Shown here one piece after another: positions 14,937 through 25,014 of a DNA stretch of 64,000 bases. A program made the translations under genes and the position numbers. The notes beneath the pieces were generated by a model. It was not told where the DNA came from. It made no database searches and was given only the letters and a program-made list of their open reading frames with translations. The stretch is from Lucifuga dentata. Lineage: Eukaryota > Chordata > Actinopteri > Ophidiiformes > Bythitidae. The stretch is from contig VXCM01000319.1 of NCBI GenBank assembly GCA_014773175.1, forward strand, positions 248,001 through 312,000, written 5' to 3'. Position 1 is the stretch's first letter; each line of letters begins with the position of its first letter.

Positions 14937-17195
14937 ATGGAAGATGAAATGAACAACCAACAAAATGACGAGCCCCAGCTTGTTGTCTGTACGTTTTTCT
15001 CAAAATTAGGCTGTCTGACAGCAAAAATCATGAAAATTACGAATGAAATTTCAATTATAGGCTGTAATTAATTACATAATTCTGAAAGCAAATAGTCAGT
15101 AGTATCACATTATTAAAATGTTAAGTGAATAATATGTGTCAATAATGTAATGTGGAAAACTTTCTTTTTTTTTCTTCTTTCTTTTAGTCATTCGTTTCGA
15201 GATGGGACAAGGTGACACCATCAGATCAATGTTTATGGCAGGTAAGAACCTTACACTATTTTACATTTTTGTAAGATTTCAACAAATTAGACATGTCTGA
15301 GATTTAAATCCTTTAAATGACCATGACCATGTTTAAGCCCAATAAATACTACCGCATATTTAAAGCATATTTTAGTTTTTGCGTTATTTTGTCAAATCCC
15401 CTAATCTTTCAAAATGAAATGTGAAGGTGATACCTAAATTCAATGTGTCACCTGCTAACATCTATGCCAGGCATACGATCGTTGTAATTTCTATGGTAAA
15501 GCAGTTTTTTTTCCTGGGACTTTATTTCCTGACGCCAGACTACTCAGTGATCACTAGGTTTTTGTAAATACGAAAGATAAACCACTGTAAAACAGAGTCG
15601 GACACTTGCCTGTATCAAATTCGTTTTCTGGTCAGTTTAAACAAGCGTTTGTAAGAAGTTAGGACATATCACTGAGTAGGCTGGCAGTATCTTGTTGCGT
15701 TCGAGTTACCTCGGAAGTCGAATTTTTCCCAGTCGGAAGTTTCAACTTCCGACCTCAAACCGTTTCTGCTAAATGTAAAGAAAAAAGCATGGGAACACCA
15801 ATAAATACTGTAAGACTAAATAAACTTAGTAATAAATGCTAACTAAAGTAAAGTTAGATTACAGGACTGTTTGGTTGTGTTGTTTTACAATGATATTAAT
15901 CACAGTAGCTATTAAATATTTGTGAAGATAATATTCTGAAATTATTTACACTTACGTATCAATGGTATGTATGATACTTACGTATCAATTATTTTTTCAC
16001 TGTAGGTAGTTAACTTGGTGACACATTTTGACCTTTTCATTTCAATGTCACGTAAGAAAAACTACTTTATTCGCCTGTTGCTGATCATTTCCATTCATAA
16101 AGCTCGATTCACGGGCGCTGCAATGTTGAGTGACGTCTTACTCTGAAGTGGGGTAGTAATGCTGCGTTCGAGCTACCTCGGAAGTCCAATTTTTCCCAGT
16201 CGGAAGTTCCAACTTCTGAACTCAAACCGTTCCAGCCAAATGTAAAGAAAAAAGCATGGCTGAACACCAATAAATACTGTAAGATTAAATAAACTTAGTA
16301 ATAAATGCTAACTAAAGTAAAGTTAGACTCCAGAACTGTTTAGTTGTGTTGTATGACAATGATATTAATCACAGTGGGTATTAACATTTGTGCAGATAAG
16401 TAATATTCTGAAATTATTTACACTTAAATATCAATGGCAAACAGTTATTATACAGTGTAGATAGGCTAGTTAACTTGGCGATATATTTTGAGCTTTTTAT
16501 TTCAATGTTATGTAAGAAAAAATACTTTATTCGCCTGTTAGCTGATCATTTCCATTCATAAAGCTTGCTTCCTTTTCCTCTGTCTTTTTAGGTTTCATGA
16601 ATGACGAAGGCGAAATGGACTACCATTATGTTCTATGTATCCACATTGTTCTTCATTTTACATTGACATTTTGACATACAATCTAATTAACACCTTCTTT
16701 AAAAAAAACAAACAAACAGACGTGTGAGAGTGAAAGACATTTAGATGATGTAACACATGATTGTATTGACATATTTTTATTAATGTCAATGTAGATCCTC
16801 CACAACCAAGCATTGATCACAACGATTTGGGAGACAGAAGGGATGAAACCATTCAGCAGCTCGATGCTGTTCCTATCTTCAGTGTTGATGAAGAGGAGTG
16901 GAATTTGATTATGGCCCGAGCAGATGAACTTCCTTTGTATGGTAAGGAATTTATGTAATATTTTACATAGACTTTTTCTGTTGTACTGTCTTTTTAGCAA
17001 GCTTTCCACAAATTAGACATATATGACAGTTAAAATGAGTAGTGAAGCAACTGTTTGAATTATATTGCAGAGTTACCTTTTGAAGATGAGGAGGAGGAGG
17101 TTCCCGAAGAAGACAACTTGGGTGAAATTCCAGAGTTGGCTACTGAGGTTGAGGTTGCAGACGCTACTCATGAGGTTGACTTTGCAGAAGACTGA
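14937..17195 (+). CDS. Uncharacterised acidic protein, 125 aa, four coding exons
   Basis: I do not recognise this protein. Four exons join in phase: 14937-14988, 15188-15241, 16795-16941, 17071-17195 (378 nt including TGA). All three introns are phase 1 with GT/AG ends: GTACGT...TTTTAG, GTAAGA...TGTAG, GTAAGG...TTGCAG. The ATG has A at -3 and G at +4, and an in-frame TAG lies 30 nt upstream (14907-14909). The protein starts MEDEMNNQQNDEPQLVV, continues FIRFEMGQGDTIRSMFMA and has a middle block FSVDEEEWNLIMARADELPLY. Exon 4 encodes about 41 residues with no Lys or Arg and a Glu/Asp-rich run. No signal peptide or membrane segment is seen, so a soluble, possibly disordered acidic protein is inferred. 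ATTAAA follows the stop by about 45 nt. A processed pseudogene is excluded by the introns; a transposon-derived gene cannot be excluded. Confidence 0.65.
15313..15545 (+). mobile_element. Fragment of the TTAA-target MITE family
   Basis: It begins TTAAATGACCAT...CATGTTTAAGCCCAATAAATACTACC and continues with the same internal order (CAAATCCCCTAATCTTTCAAAATGAAATGT, TCACCTGCTAA) as the copies at 40384, 42785 and 46134. The right terminal repeat is not found. It lies in intron 2 of the unknown acidic gene. Confidence 0.6.
15696..16104 (+). repeat. Direct repeat, copy A (about 409 bp)
   Basis: Starts TGCGTTCGAG(T/C)TACCTCGGAAGT and ends CATTTCCATTCATAAAGCT. It matches copy B at 16163-16565 along its length with scattered substitutions and small indels. 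Both lie in intron 2 of the unknown acidic gene. Confidence 0.85.
16163..16565 (+). repeat. Direct repeat, copy B (about 403 bp)
   Basis: Second copy of the 15696-16104 unit, 58 bp downstream of it. It ends 27 bp before a possible cassette exon (16592-16636). Confidence 0.85.
16592..16636 (+). other. Possible 45-nt cassette exon of the unknown acidic gene
   Basis: A pyrimidine tract plus TTTTTAG precedes an open stretch beginning GT TTC ATG AAT GAC GAA (residues FMNDEGEMDYHYVL after the junction glycine). It ends before a weak donor, GTATCC. Both borders are phase 1, so inclusion would keep the frame and add 15 residues of the same acidic type. The donor is poor; this is tentative. Confidence 0.3.
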
Positions 17196-17238
17196 TGATG
17201 AGGCAGAATTTAGAGGTACCTCGTGAGAAAAACCTTGA

Positions 17239-17244
17239 ATTAAA
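17239..17244 (+). terminator. ATTAAA polyadenylation signal for the acidic gene
   Basis: Common variant signal about 44 nt after the TGA at 17193-17195, followed by a long T-run at about 17263-17289. Confidence 0.5.
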
Positions 17245-17418
17245 ACCTCATCAGCATCTCCAGTTTTTTTTTTTTTTTTTTTTTTTTTTGTTTGGCCACA
17301 ATAATCATATGGTGAAAGGTTTGATTCTCACAACCCTACAGCCCTATACTGTAGTGTGTGTGGTTTAACTGTAGGTGGAGCTATGCTGAAATGTGTAATA
17401 CGATGAAGCAATTCCAGT

Positions 17419-17442
17419 GTGTGTGCGTGTGCATGTGTGTGT

Positions 17443-17482
<40 letters not shown>
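17419..17482. repeat. (GT)n microsatellite, interrupted
   Basis: Two GT-rich blocks separated by GTGCACGTGT. The complementary TH-repeat open frames here are artefacts of this repeat. Confidence 0.95.
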
Positions 17483-17485
<3 letters not shown>

Positions 17486-18725
17486 TGTGACAGTTCTTTT
17501 TACTACTTCTACTGCAAACAACAGCATTTTGAGATGCTTTTGTATCTGCAACACCATCAGTGCCTGGTGAGGTAAAATGAGACATGTGACAGCGTGAATG
17601 GAGCTGCTGTCAATAAGGAGTATTGTCGAAGTCAGCGTGACAACAGGAGTTCTGTAGAGGAACAGACAACATGACAACATGGTGCTGTGGCAGGCTGAAC
17701 ATTTTTTCAATAGCAAAGTAGACTTGGAGTTGTAATGCCCCATGCATTAGTTATTCGTCATACTTTTCCTTTAACAATTCATCATACTTTACCTTTAAAT
17801 TCCCTCTGTTACTGTACTAAATCTCATCTGTTGCACAGTTGTCAGTTGGGTTGCTGTTCCCTGAATTCTCCCCAAAAGGCAGTATTTCAGACAGCCTATT
17901 TCTCCATTACTGCCAAGTTTTCTTTATGAATTGCAAATTTTAAAGTGCTTGGGATGAATCTGTAAAACTCACTCTCACTATAAATTCCACCTAGATAGCA
18001 CTGTGTGCTTAGGCTCTGTTTTGCTTCAAAATTAAATTTGCTCTCTGACAATAGAGTTGATTATAAGCTACCCAGAAGGACTTTCCAAAATATGTCACGT
18101 TAACACATTCCTCAAAAATATATGTGCCATGTGACATGATGTATGTAGCATTGTTTCTGAATAGCCAGCTTGAATAACTGATAATGGTTTACTCTAACAG
18201 AAACTGAAAATGGGAAATAATCGAATTGCTGCTAAAGGCTCAGTGTTTTTTTGTTCTGCTACTAACTGTTTGCTGTTGTATGTCCACAGAGCAGAAGCAG
18301 CTTTTTTTTTGTACTCTCACTCTTTTTTTTAGATAGTCCAATATGAATGCTCTTCAATATGAATATGAATGTTCAATATGAATGCTCAATATGAATGCTT
18401 TTAGATAGTCCAATATGAATGCTATGAATAAAACAGTGAAAAAAGGATATTCAGTGTGTGTTTCAGGTTGATGTCAGTAATAGAAATTATGCTGCGTTAG
18501 TTGTGCCTCGAAATTGGGAAGCCACTTTGAATTATGTCATTTACGACCACGTGTTCGAGCCGCACAAAGTAGGGCACAACATGAATGCCTCCATGAATTT
18601 TTTTTTTTTTTTTTTTTTTTGCTTTGTCTGACCAAAAGAAGCTACACTTTATTTATGACACCCCTGATTGGACATCCCTTGAGTTTTGCAGAATTTATTA
18701 AACTGCAAAGTAATCTTGAAGTTGA

Positions 18726-18776
<51 letters not shown>

Positions 18777-18793
18777 TGTAATCAGGGCTTNGA

Positions 18794-18844
<51 letters not shown>

Positions 18845-20921
18845 TGTAATCAGGGCTTAATTGTGTTAATGAGAAATATTTCATCAATACATCATATTTT
18901 ATATGGCTCAGACCTGATGTTCAGGATGTAGCTGCAGTCTCAGAGCTCTGCTTACAGTCAAACTGGATCTGTATTTATCCAACAATGGCTAATAACAGCT
19001 CTCGGTTCATTCTTGGTTGATTATAGGATATAAAAAGCAGATCAGAGTACTGTCAGAAGAAGCCATAGCAGCGCTACATGTTTACTTAGACTACAGATTG
19101 GAGTGCGTTTAGAGAGCAGCTACATGTGATCACCACACAAATGTTGACGAGTATTCAGAGACTGTGACCAGCAACATAGGGAAGTGTACAGGGTCAGTGC
19201 CGAGCCCCAATGCATGATGGTCAAAGCGGGCCCACCCATCACGTGCCCCGACTAAATCCATTGATGAGATCTGAGCACAAAAAGATAAGAAATCTTGATG
19301 ATAAAAGGGATGAACTTACACTTACCCTTCCCTATTCTTCTTTAAATTGTATCAACTTAAGGAAAATAAACTCTTTTGGTTTTTTTTTTGTTTTTGTTTG
19401 TTTTTTTTTACTTTAGTACTATAGTGTAGATCAGACAAATTGTTCACTTTAAGATGATTTTGTAGCACAAAACCTAAATTCTATAAAGCTCTCAAAGAGC
19501 AAAAAGCAGACGTTACATTTTAATTAACATCATATTTGTTATGTGGTATCCAAATTAATTGTTACTCAAAATGACAACTTTTAATGAATTACTTCCTGCT
19601 TATTATGGTCAGTTTTGTTGACACTGATGAGTATCAAGTTGATATTGATGAGTAGTGTAAAACTTCTCTTAAGCCTCGTTCTCTAAGAGGAGTTAAGTCT
19701 AAAGCAGATCAGCATCTGCCTGCTGACAAAACCTCTGCTGGATGAAGACAATAGCAAGTCTTACTGATGGAAATTTAAGATTACCACTGGGATAATCAAC
19801 AATTATGGTTTTCCACTTAACAATCAAAGATGTTTTTATATGTTTGCATATCTATGGCCTGACATAGACAGTGCATGATACATTCAAACAAATAAACCAA
19901 TAAATGCTTCAAGAGCATTTGTTTGTTTCAAGCATTTGTTTCAAGTCTGCATTTCTGAGGCAGTTTCGTTTGTGAATCTTACTCTGAGTTTCTCCTCTGT
20001 GGTTACTTAATCTATAACCTTACTTTTAAAAAATGTAAAATAAAGGTTCTCAGTATTGTTTTTTATACAGAATAAACACAAAGGAATAATTTACTTTTAA
20101 CAAAGTATCACAAATGCAGCTCTTCTTATTTATACTTTTTCTTTTTTTTTCCAAGTATAGGTCATCATTGTTTAAAGCTTCTACATCATTCATTGATTAA
20201 AGCACAAAGAGCTTCATACAAACTGTAAAAAAAAAAAATACATAGCATTTTCCATCATAAGACACATTATTCACAAATATTCACATGAAATTACATCAGT
20301 AGCAGCAACATTTTGAATAAGGCAAAAATAAACCATAAATAAAATAAAAATATTTCTGAGTTCTGTCTCCATTTAAAACCTGGACTGTTTAAGGACAGTC
20401 CAGGATTTGTTGTTCACAGGTACCAGGCCTTCTACAAGCCTGCTTGCAGTGCGCAGACAGACCCTCATTATATTCTGGGCAAATAGAATCTCATTCATCC
20501 ACTATGGCAACATCAGGCCAATATATTCTAGTAACCACATTTCCAACAAACTCACACTGTAAAAACAATACGATTATTTGCTTTCGGGGTAAATCCAACA
20601 TACCAAATTTTGACTTATCATACATTAAGCAGCGTCAGACTGAATTTACCTAAAAACCAGGTTGAAACTTCTGCTTTTTTGTGTCAGTGCAAGCATAGTA
20701 CTTCTTAGTGCACTTTTCTCCCTGTAAAGGTTTCATGAACACACCAAAGGTAACAGCTAAAGCCTGTGGGCTGCAAAATTGACTCTGGGGATAAACGATG
20801 TTGAAGAAATGCACAGAAACAGCCAGCAGTTAATATCAAAGAGCTGTGGTACAATGACTCAGTGTTTGGTCGTCTGTGATCATTTTAAGGAAACTGGCCC
20901 ATAATGGTTAAAAGGCCAGTT
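17483..20921. other. Intergenic, acidic gene to plpp1 3' end
   Basis: About 3.4 kb of AT-rich sequence with no gene recognised. It contains a short degenerate tandem array of CAATATGAATGCT-like units at about 18340-18430, T-runs at 18599-18620, and the GAAA array described separately. The lower-coordinate end probably includes plpp1 3' UTR. Confidence 0.6.
18724..18858. repeat. (GAAA)n array duplicated around a single N (assembly join)
   Basis: A GAAA run plus GTGTAATCAGGGCTT at 18724-18790 is repeated exactly (67 bp) at 18792-18858, with a lone N at 18791. This fits two contig ends sharing an overlap that was not merged. Confidence 0.85.
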
Positions 20922-23900
20922 TCAGTCTGTAGTGCCATAGTGGTTCCCATTGGAAGGGCTCTCCTGTAAACCGGTGTGTGAAGCTTCCTCCTGTGACACC
21001 ACTGCGTCGACTGGCTGTTCAAAGAAGTTGGACACAAAGAACACCTGCAGAAAAAAAGCAAGGCCAAGCAATTGATATTTTGATATTTTTATATTTTAGA
21101 TGTTCTAAAACATACTGGACTTTATTTGATGATAATAATGCCAAATCTACAAGGACATATTTTGAATTAGGATGAAACCTACGGTGAGAACAGCCACTAA
21201 AGCACCCTGCAGGAGGCCAGCAAGCACATCGCTCCAGTGATGTTTGTAGTCGGACACTCGGGACAATCCCACATACAGAGATGTTGAAATCAGGAAGAAC
21301 TGGATGGTGGGACGTGAAAGCTTCGCCCAGTCTGACTTCAGTCTGGCTTGGATATACAGCTTCAGTGTACAGAGGGAGTAAAAGAACAGATGACAAAGAC
21401 AAAGAAGCTGAGGAGTCACACTGATAAGCTTTGCAATTTCACTTATATTGTCAGAGCCAATTTTGACATGGTAGGGGTGGAAAGATTTGGAAAATATTTA
21501 AAATATTCCAGCTGTATGCAAGATAATGTACAATTACTGAAGGAGTTCGGTGGTTTATTACACATCTTGCTTTCATGATAATAATCTAAAACCTTCTCAT
21601 ATTGAAGATCTTCTTTTGAAAATTAAGGCAATATTTTATGAGACCAGGCATTGACAAGGAAAGAATCTGAGTGAGAAATCATGAGTCCACATTGTTTCTA
21701 TCACTCGTAAGCCAAGATTAGATTACAAATATTTAGAGAAATGTAAAATATATACTTACTACAAGGAACAGCATGCAGTACATAGAGAAGGATGAATGAC
21801 CAGAGTAGAAGGACAGTCTGCAAAAGAGACAGAGATACTGAATGAAAAATAAGTCAGGATTTACAGTATATCATTAAGACACTTTTCAAACACTTTCGTG
21901 ACTGACTACAAACATCACTGGAGCGATGTGCTTGCTGGCCTCCTGCAGGGTGCTTTAGTGGCTGTTCTCACCGTAGGTTTCATCCTAATTCAAAATATGT
22001 CCTTGTAGATTTGGCATTATTATCATCAAATAAAGTCCAGTATGTTTTAGAATATCTAAAATATAAAAATATCAAAATATCAATTGCTTGGCCTTGCTTT
22101 TTTTCTGCAGGTATTCTTTGTGTCCAACTTCTTTGAACAGTGAAATGCATGATTCATATTGAAGAAGAGCTATCTTTTTGATTGCAAATGATTAAATTCA
22201 GTATGGAAAGGTTTAATTTTGCAACAATGGATGACATCCAATTTTTAGGGTGCCCCTTCACAAAAGCCACATAATAACTTGGCGCTTTAATGTTATCAAT
22301 CTCATATCAGTGAGGAACTAATGCATGATGCATGCACATGGCCATTACCTCGCCTCATCTACCAGGAACTTGTCTCCAGTGCAGGTGAAGTTCTCTATGT
22401 ATCCTCCAGCCTTGCAGTTAATTCGGTCCCAGGCTGGTTTGCACACGGCCAAGAAGTTCGGGCGTAGGCGGCCAATGGAGTATTTAGCTATGTCTGTCAG
22501 AGATTGACTGGCAGCAGCTCCAAGCACGTAGCTTCCCACAGCTTTGTACACACACGCCACATAGCTTGTCCCCAAAGATTGGTTCTTAATCCGAGACATG
22601 TAGACAGAAAGGCACTCACCACAGACAATCTGTAACAGCAGAAATTGAGCAACTGAGCAACTGATTTTCCAGTAATCACTTGCACAGCTAAAAAAAAAAT
22701 AACAGGATCCTGAGAAGACAAACACAAAAGTCAAAGTTCTGCAGTGAAATTTAAAGGTCAGAGAATGTATGGAAGAAGAAGAAGAAGAAGAAGAAGAAGA
22801 AGAAGAAGAAGAAGAAGAAGAAGAAGAAGAAGAAGAAGATGCTGTTCACTTGCCACAATTAGTGTGAATGGGATCATGACTCCTCCCAGCAGCTGGTAGG
22901 ATATGGTGTCGGCTTTGAGGGGGTATCTGATGGACTCATCGTTACAGAAGAAACCCCGTTTGAATGGGCTGTGTTGAGGCGTGAGGATAAAAAATGGAAG
23001 TCCAACTGATAAAGAGAAGAAAGGAAAGAGATGAAGACACAAAATATCTTAAGCAGCATCTTTACATCATGTTGTGTCACATCCCTTATGTTGGTCTTAA
23101 ATCCCAAGCACATCATTTCTGAAGCACATAAAATATTCATGTCAAGTATATGACAAATCTCATCAGCTTGTGATTGTTGACCAATAGCCAATCTATTACA
23201 AACCTTTAAAATTATTTCAGGATCTAGAAACAGAAAAAAATGAATATTTTGGGATAAGACAGGTGATATTTCTACAAAGCAAGTAGCTGCAAAAGTCACT
23301 CCTGTTGGTATAATTCAGCTGCCAGGTGAGTACAAAGTATGCACTAATGCAACAGCACAATGTTACATAATCACGAATTACAAGAGGCCCTGAGTTACTG
23401 CAAGACCTCAGTGGGATGTGGAAATATTATCTTGCTGGTCCTTGAGGCATATTCTTAACTTAAAATAATAGAACAATAAAGTAATGCTAATCTGAAGAGT
23501 TTTGTCATGATGCCAATCTGCACAGAAACCACCATTAAGCCAAAAAAACAACAAAAAAAAAAACATGTTTTGACTTCATTTGATTCACATTCTGTCTTCC
23601 TTTGTTGTTTTCCAGAATGTTGCAAAACTGAACAGAGAGGATTGGCTAAATTACATAGTTAGACACTCACACTTATAATTAACTTCGTCAGCTGAGGAAT
23701 GCAAGGTATCATTTACTGCAGGGTGAGCCTGCAGGGAGAATGACGAAATGCACACGTATTCAGTCATGCAATGCCAGGCATTGTTTGTGCAATTTGAATA
23801 TAATTGATTCCAATTAGATCAGTGCACATTGACGCCTGTGAGATAAATGAGTTATCCCACAGTCACTCACAGGCCTTTGGTTATGCCTGTTCATGCATGT

Positions 23901-25014
23901 AGAACTACTGAAGGGCTGTGCTGAAAATTCTTTAAATCCTGAATACAAACACTAATGGACTACTGACTTCATAAGAATAGCATCAGACAGTGACTCAGGT
24001 TTTTAATCTTTCAACATATTACATCCTTTAACATGGATTCAAATCAAGTCAAGTCAAGTTAAGTTTATTTGTATAGCTCAATATCACATACAATGTCTCA
24101 AAAGGCTTTACAGACCCACACATCATCTATAGGTGGATGACTCTTGCATCTGAAGGAGAGTTCAAAATTGACACAGGGTTTCGAACAATATGAAGAGAAT
24201 TGGGGAAAACAGCCAACAAAATAATGAATACATAGGTTTATGATTCATAGTTTCATCCATAATGTATAAGGTTTAATCAAATATGCAGGTAAGTGAAACA
24301 GGCTGAGAAGTGCAGGGAATAAAATGACAATATGACGAAGGGATGAGCACCAGTTTGTGCTCCTAGCTCCAAAACACAAAGATGAGATTAGAGTAAAAGC
24401 AGAAAAAGAAACACAAACCACAGGGAAATTCTGGAATACAGTCTGAACTTTATGTTTTGGACTGTGTGAGAAAAAAACAAATCTTTCTAATAAGAAAATA
24501 TCTTTGTTTCAACTATGGCAGCTATTAACTATGGCAGCTGACATATCTGCCTACAGTCTTCTCTATTTCACATGTATTTGCTTATATCTCAGTCTTACTG
24601 TAGCATCACTAATGTTCATTAAAACTATACTCCTGCAGCATTTTGTGGAATGTTTCCACTACATTGAACTAAAAATACAACTTTGCCTGGAAAAAGACAG
24701 ACAGGGTGGGACTTTGTTGCCTTATTTTCCATCTTCCTGCTTTCCCCAAACCTTAAATCTTCCTCTAGGGATTATCTGATATTTATACACGATGGCATGC
24801 TTGCTTGAACAATTTCACTCACTGTATAGGCCTAGAGGCTAAAAATATAAGACATATAAAATAAATCTGTAATTCCTACAATTACTGTTTGATTGTAAAA
24901 GACTCGCATCCACAAACTGGCAGTTCTTAATAAACAGAGCAGTCAGATGTACATACCGAGGATGAGACAGGTAATATCCAGCAGGATGAGAAGAATCGCG
25001 GAGGATTCAAACAT
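20922..25014 (-). CDS. plpp1: Phospholipid phosphatase 1 (lipid phosphate phosphohydrolase)
   Basis: Integral membrane phosphatase that dephosphorylates phosphatidate, lysophosphatidate and related lipids. Six coding exons in phase: 25014-24957, 23005-22854, 22629-22349, 21817-21760, 21359-21183, 21044-20922, encoding 282 aa (human PLPP1 is about 284). The PAP2 motifs are intact: C1 KYSIGRLRP (119-127), C2 YSGH (168-171), C3 [12 protein letters not shown] (216-227). Several hydrophobic segments and an NFT glycosylation site between C1 and C2 fit the six-span topology. [22 protein letters not shown] and the C-terminal GNHY favour PLPP1 over PLPP2 and PLPP3. Intron 2 has a GC donor (ATTGTG then GCAAGT); with it the protein reads PFTLIVIVCGE, matching the family, whereas the nearest GT donor would be out of step. 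A partial inverted copy of exons 5-6 lies in intron 3. Confidence 0.92.
21904..22140 (+). pseudogene. Inverted partial copy of plpp1 exons 5-6 inside plpp1 intron 3
   Basis: Plus-strand sequence, 237 bp, nearly identical to the reverse complement of 21015-21251. It contains the 3' part of exon 5 (from DYKHHWSD to VAVLT), the whole short intron with its GTAGGT donor and TTTTCTGCAG acceptor, and the first 10 codons of exon 6. Only a few differences are seen (for example GTATTC for GTGTTC at the exon 6 start). The copy runs directly into TGA after GAACAG. Because the intron is included, it arose at DNA level, not by retroposition. It cannot encode a phosphatase. Confidence 0.93.
22772..22839. 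repeat. (GAA)n / (TTC)n microsatellite in plpp1 intron 2
   Basis: About 22 uninterrupted GAA units on the plus strand, so TTC on the plpp1 sense strand, starting 14 nt downstream of exon 2 and its GC donor. Confidence 0.97.
24043..24160 (+). mobile_element. SINE-like interspersed repeat fragment
   Basis: Contains AAGTTTATTTGTATAGCTCAATATCAC and CTCAAAAGGCTTTACAGACC, a very common fish interspersed repeat. A relative is at 55448-55580. It lies in plpp1 intron 1. Confidence 0.65.

Noticed and set aside
14594..15031. 145-codon minus-strand open frame
   Set aside because: Overlaps exon 1 of the acidic gene in antisense; no conserved content and no splice support.
17328..17743. Open frames rich in Thr-His or Cys-Val repeats
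   Set aside because: Translations of the GT/CA microsatellite at 17419-17482.
18514..18887. Lys-Glu-Arg-Lys and Phe-Leu-Ser repeat frames
   Set aside because: Translations of the GAAA array, which is duplicated by an assembly join.
21904..22140. A second, plus-strand phosphatase gene
   Set aside because: Only two partial exons are present and the frame stops at once; it is an inverted fragment of plpp1.
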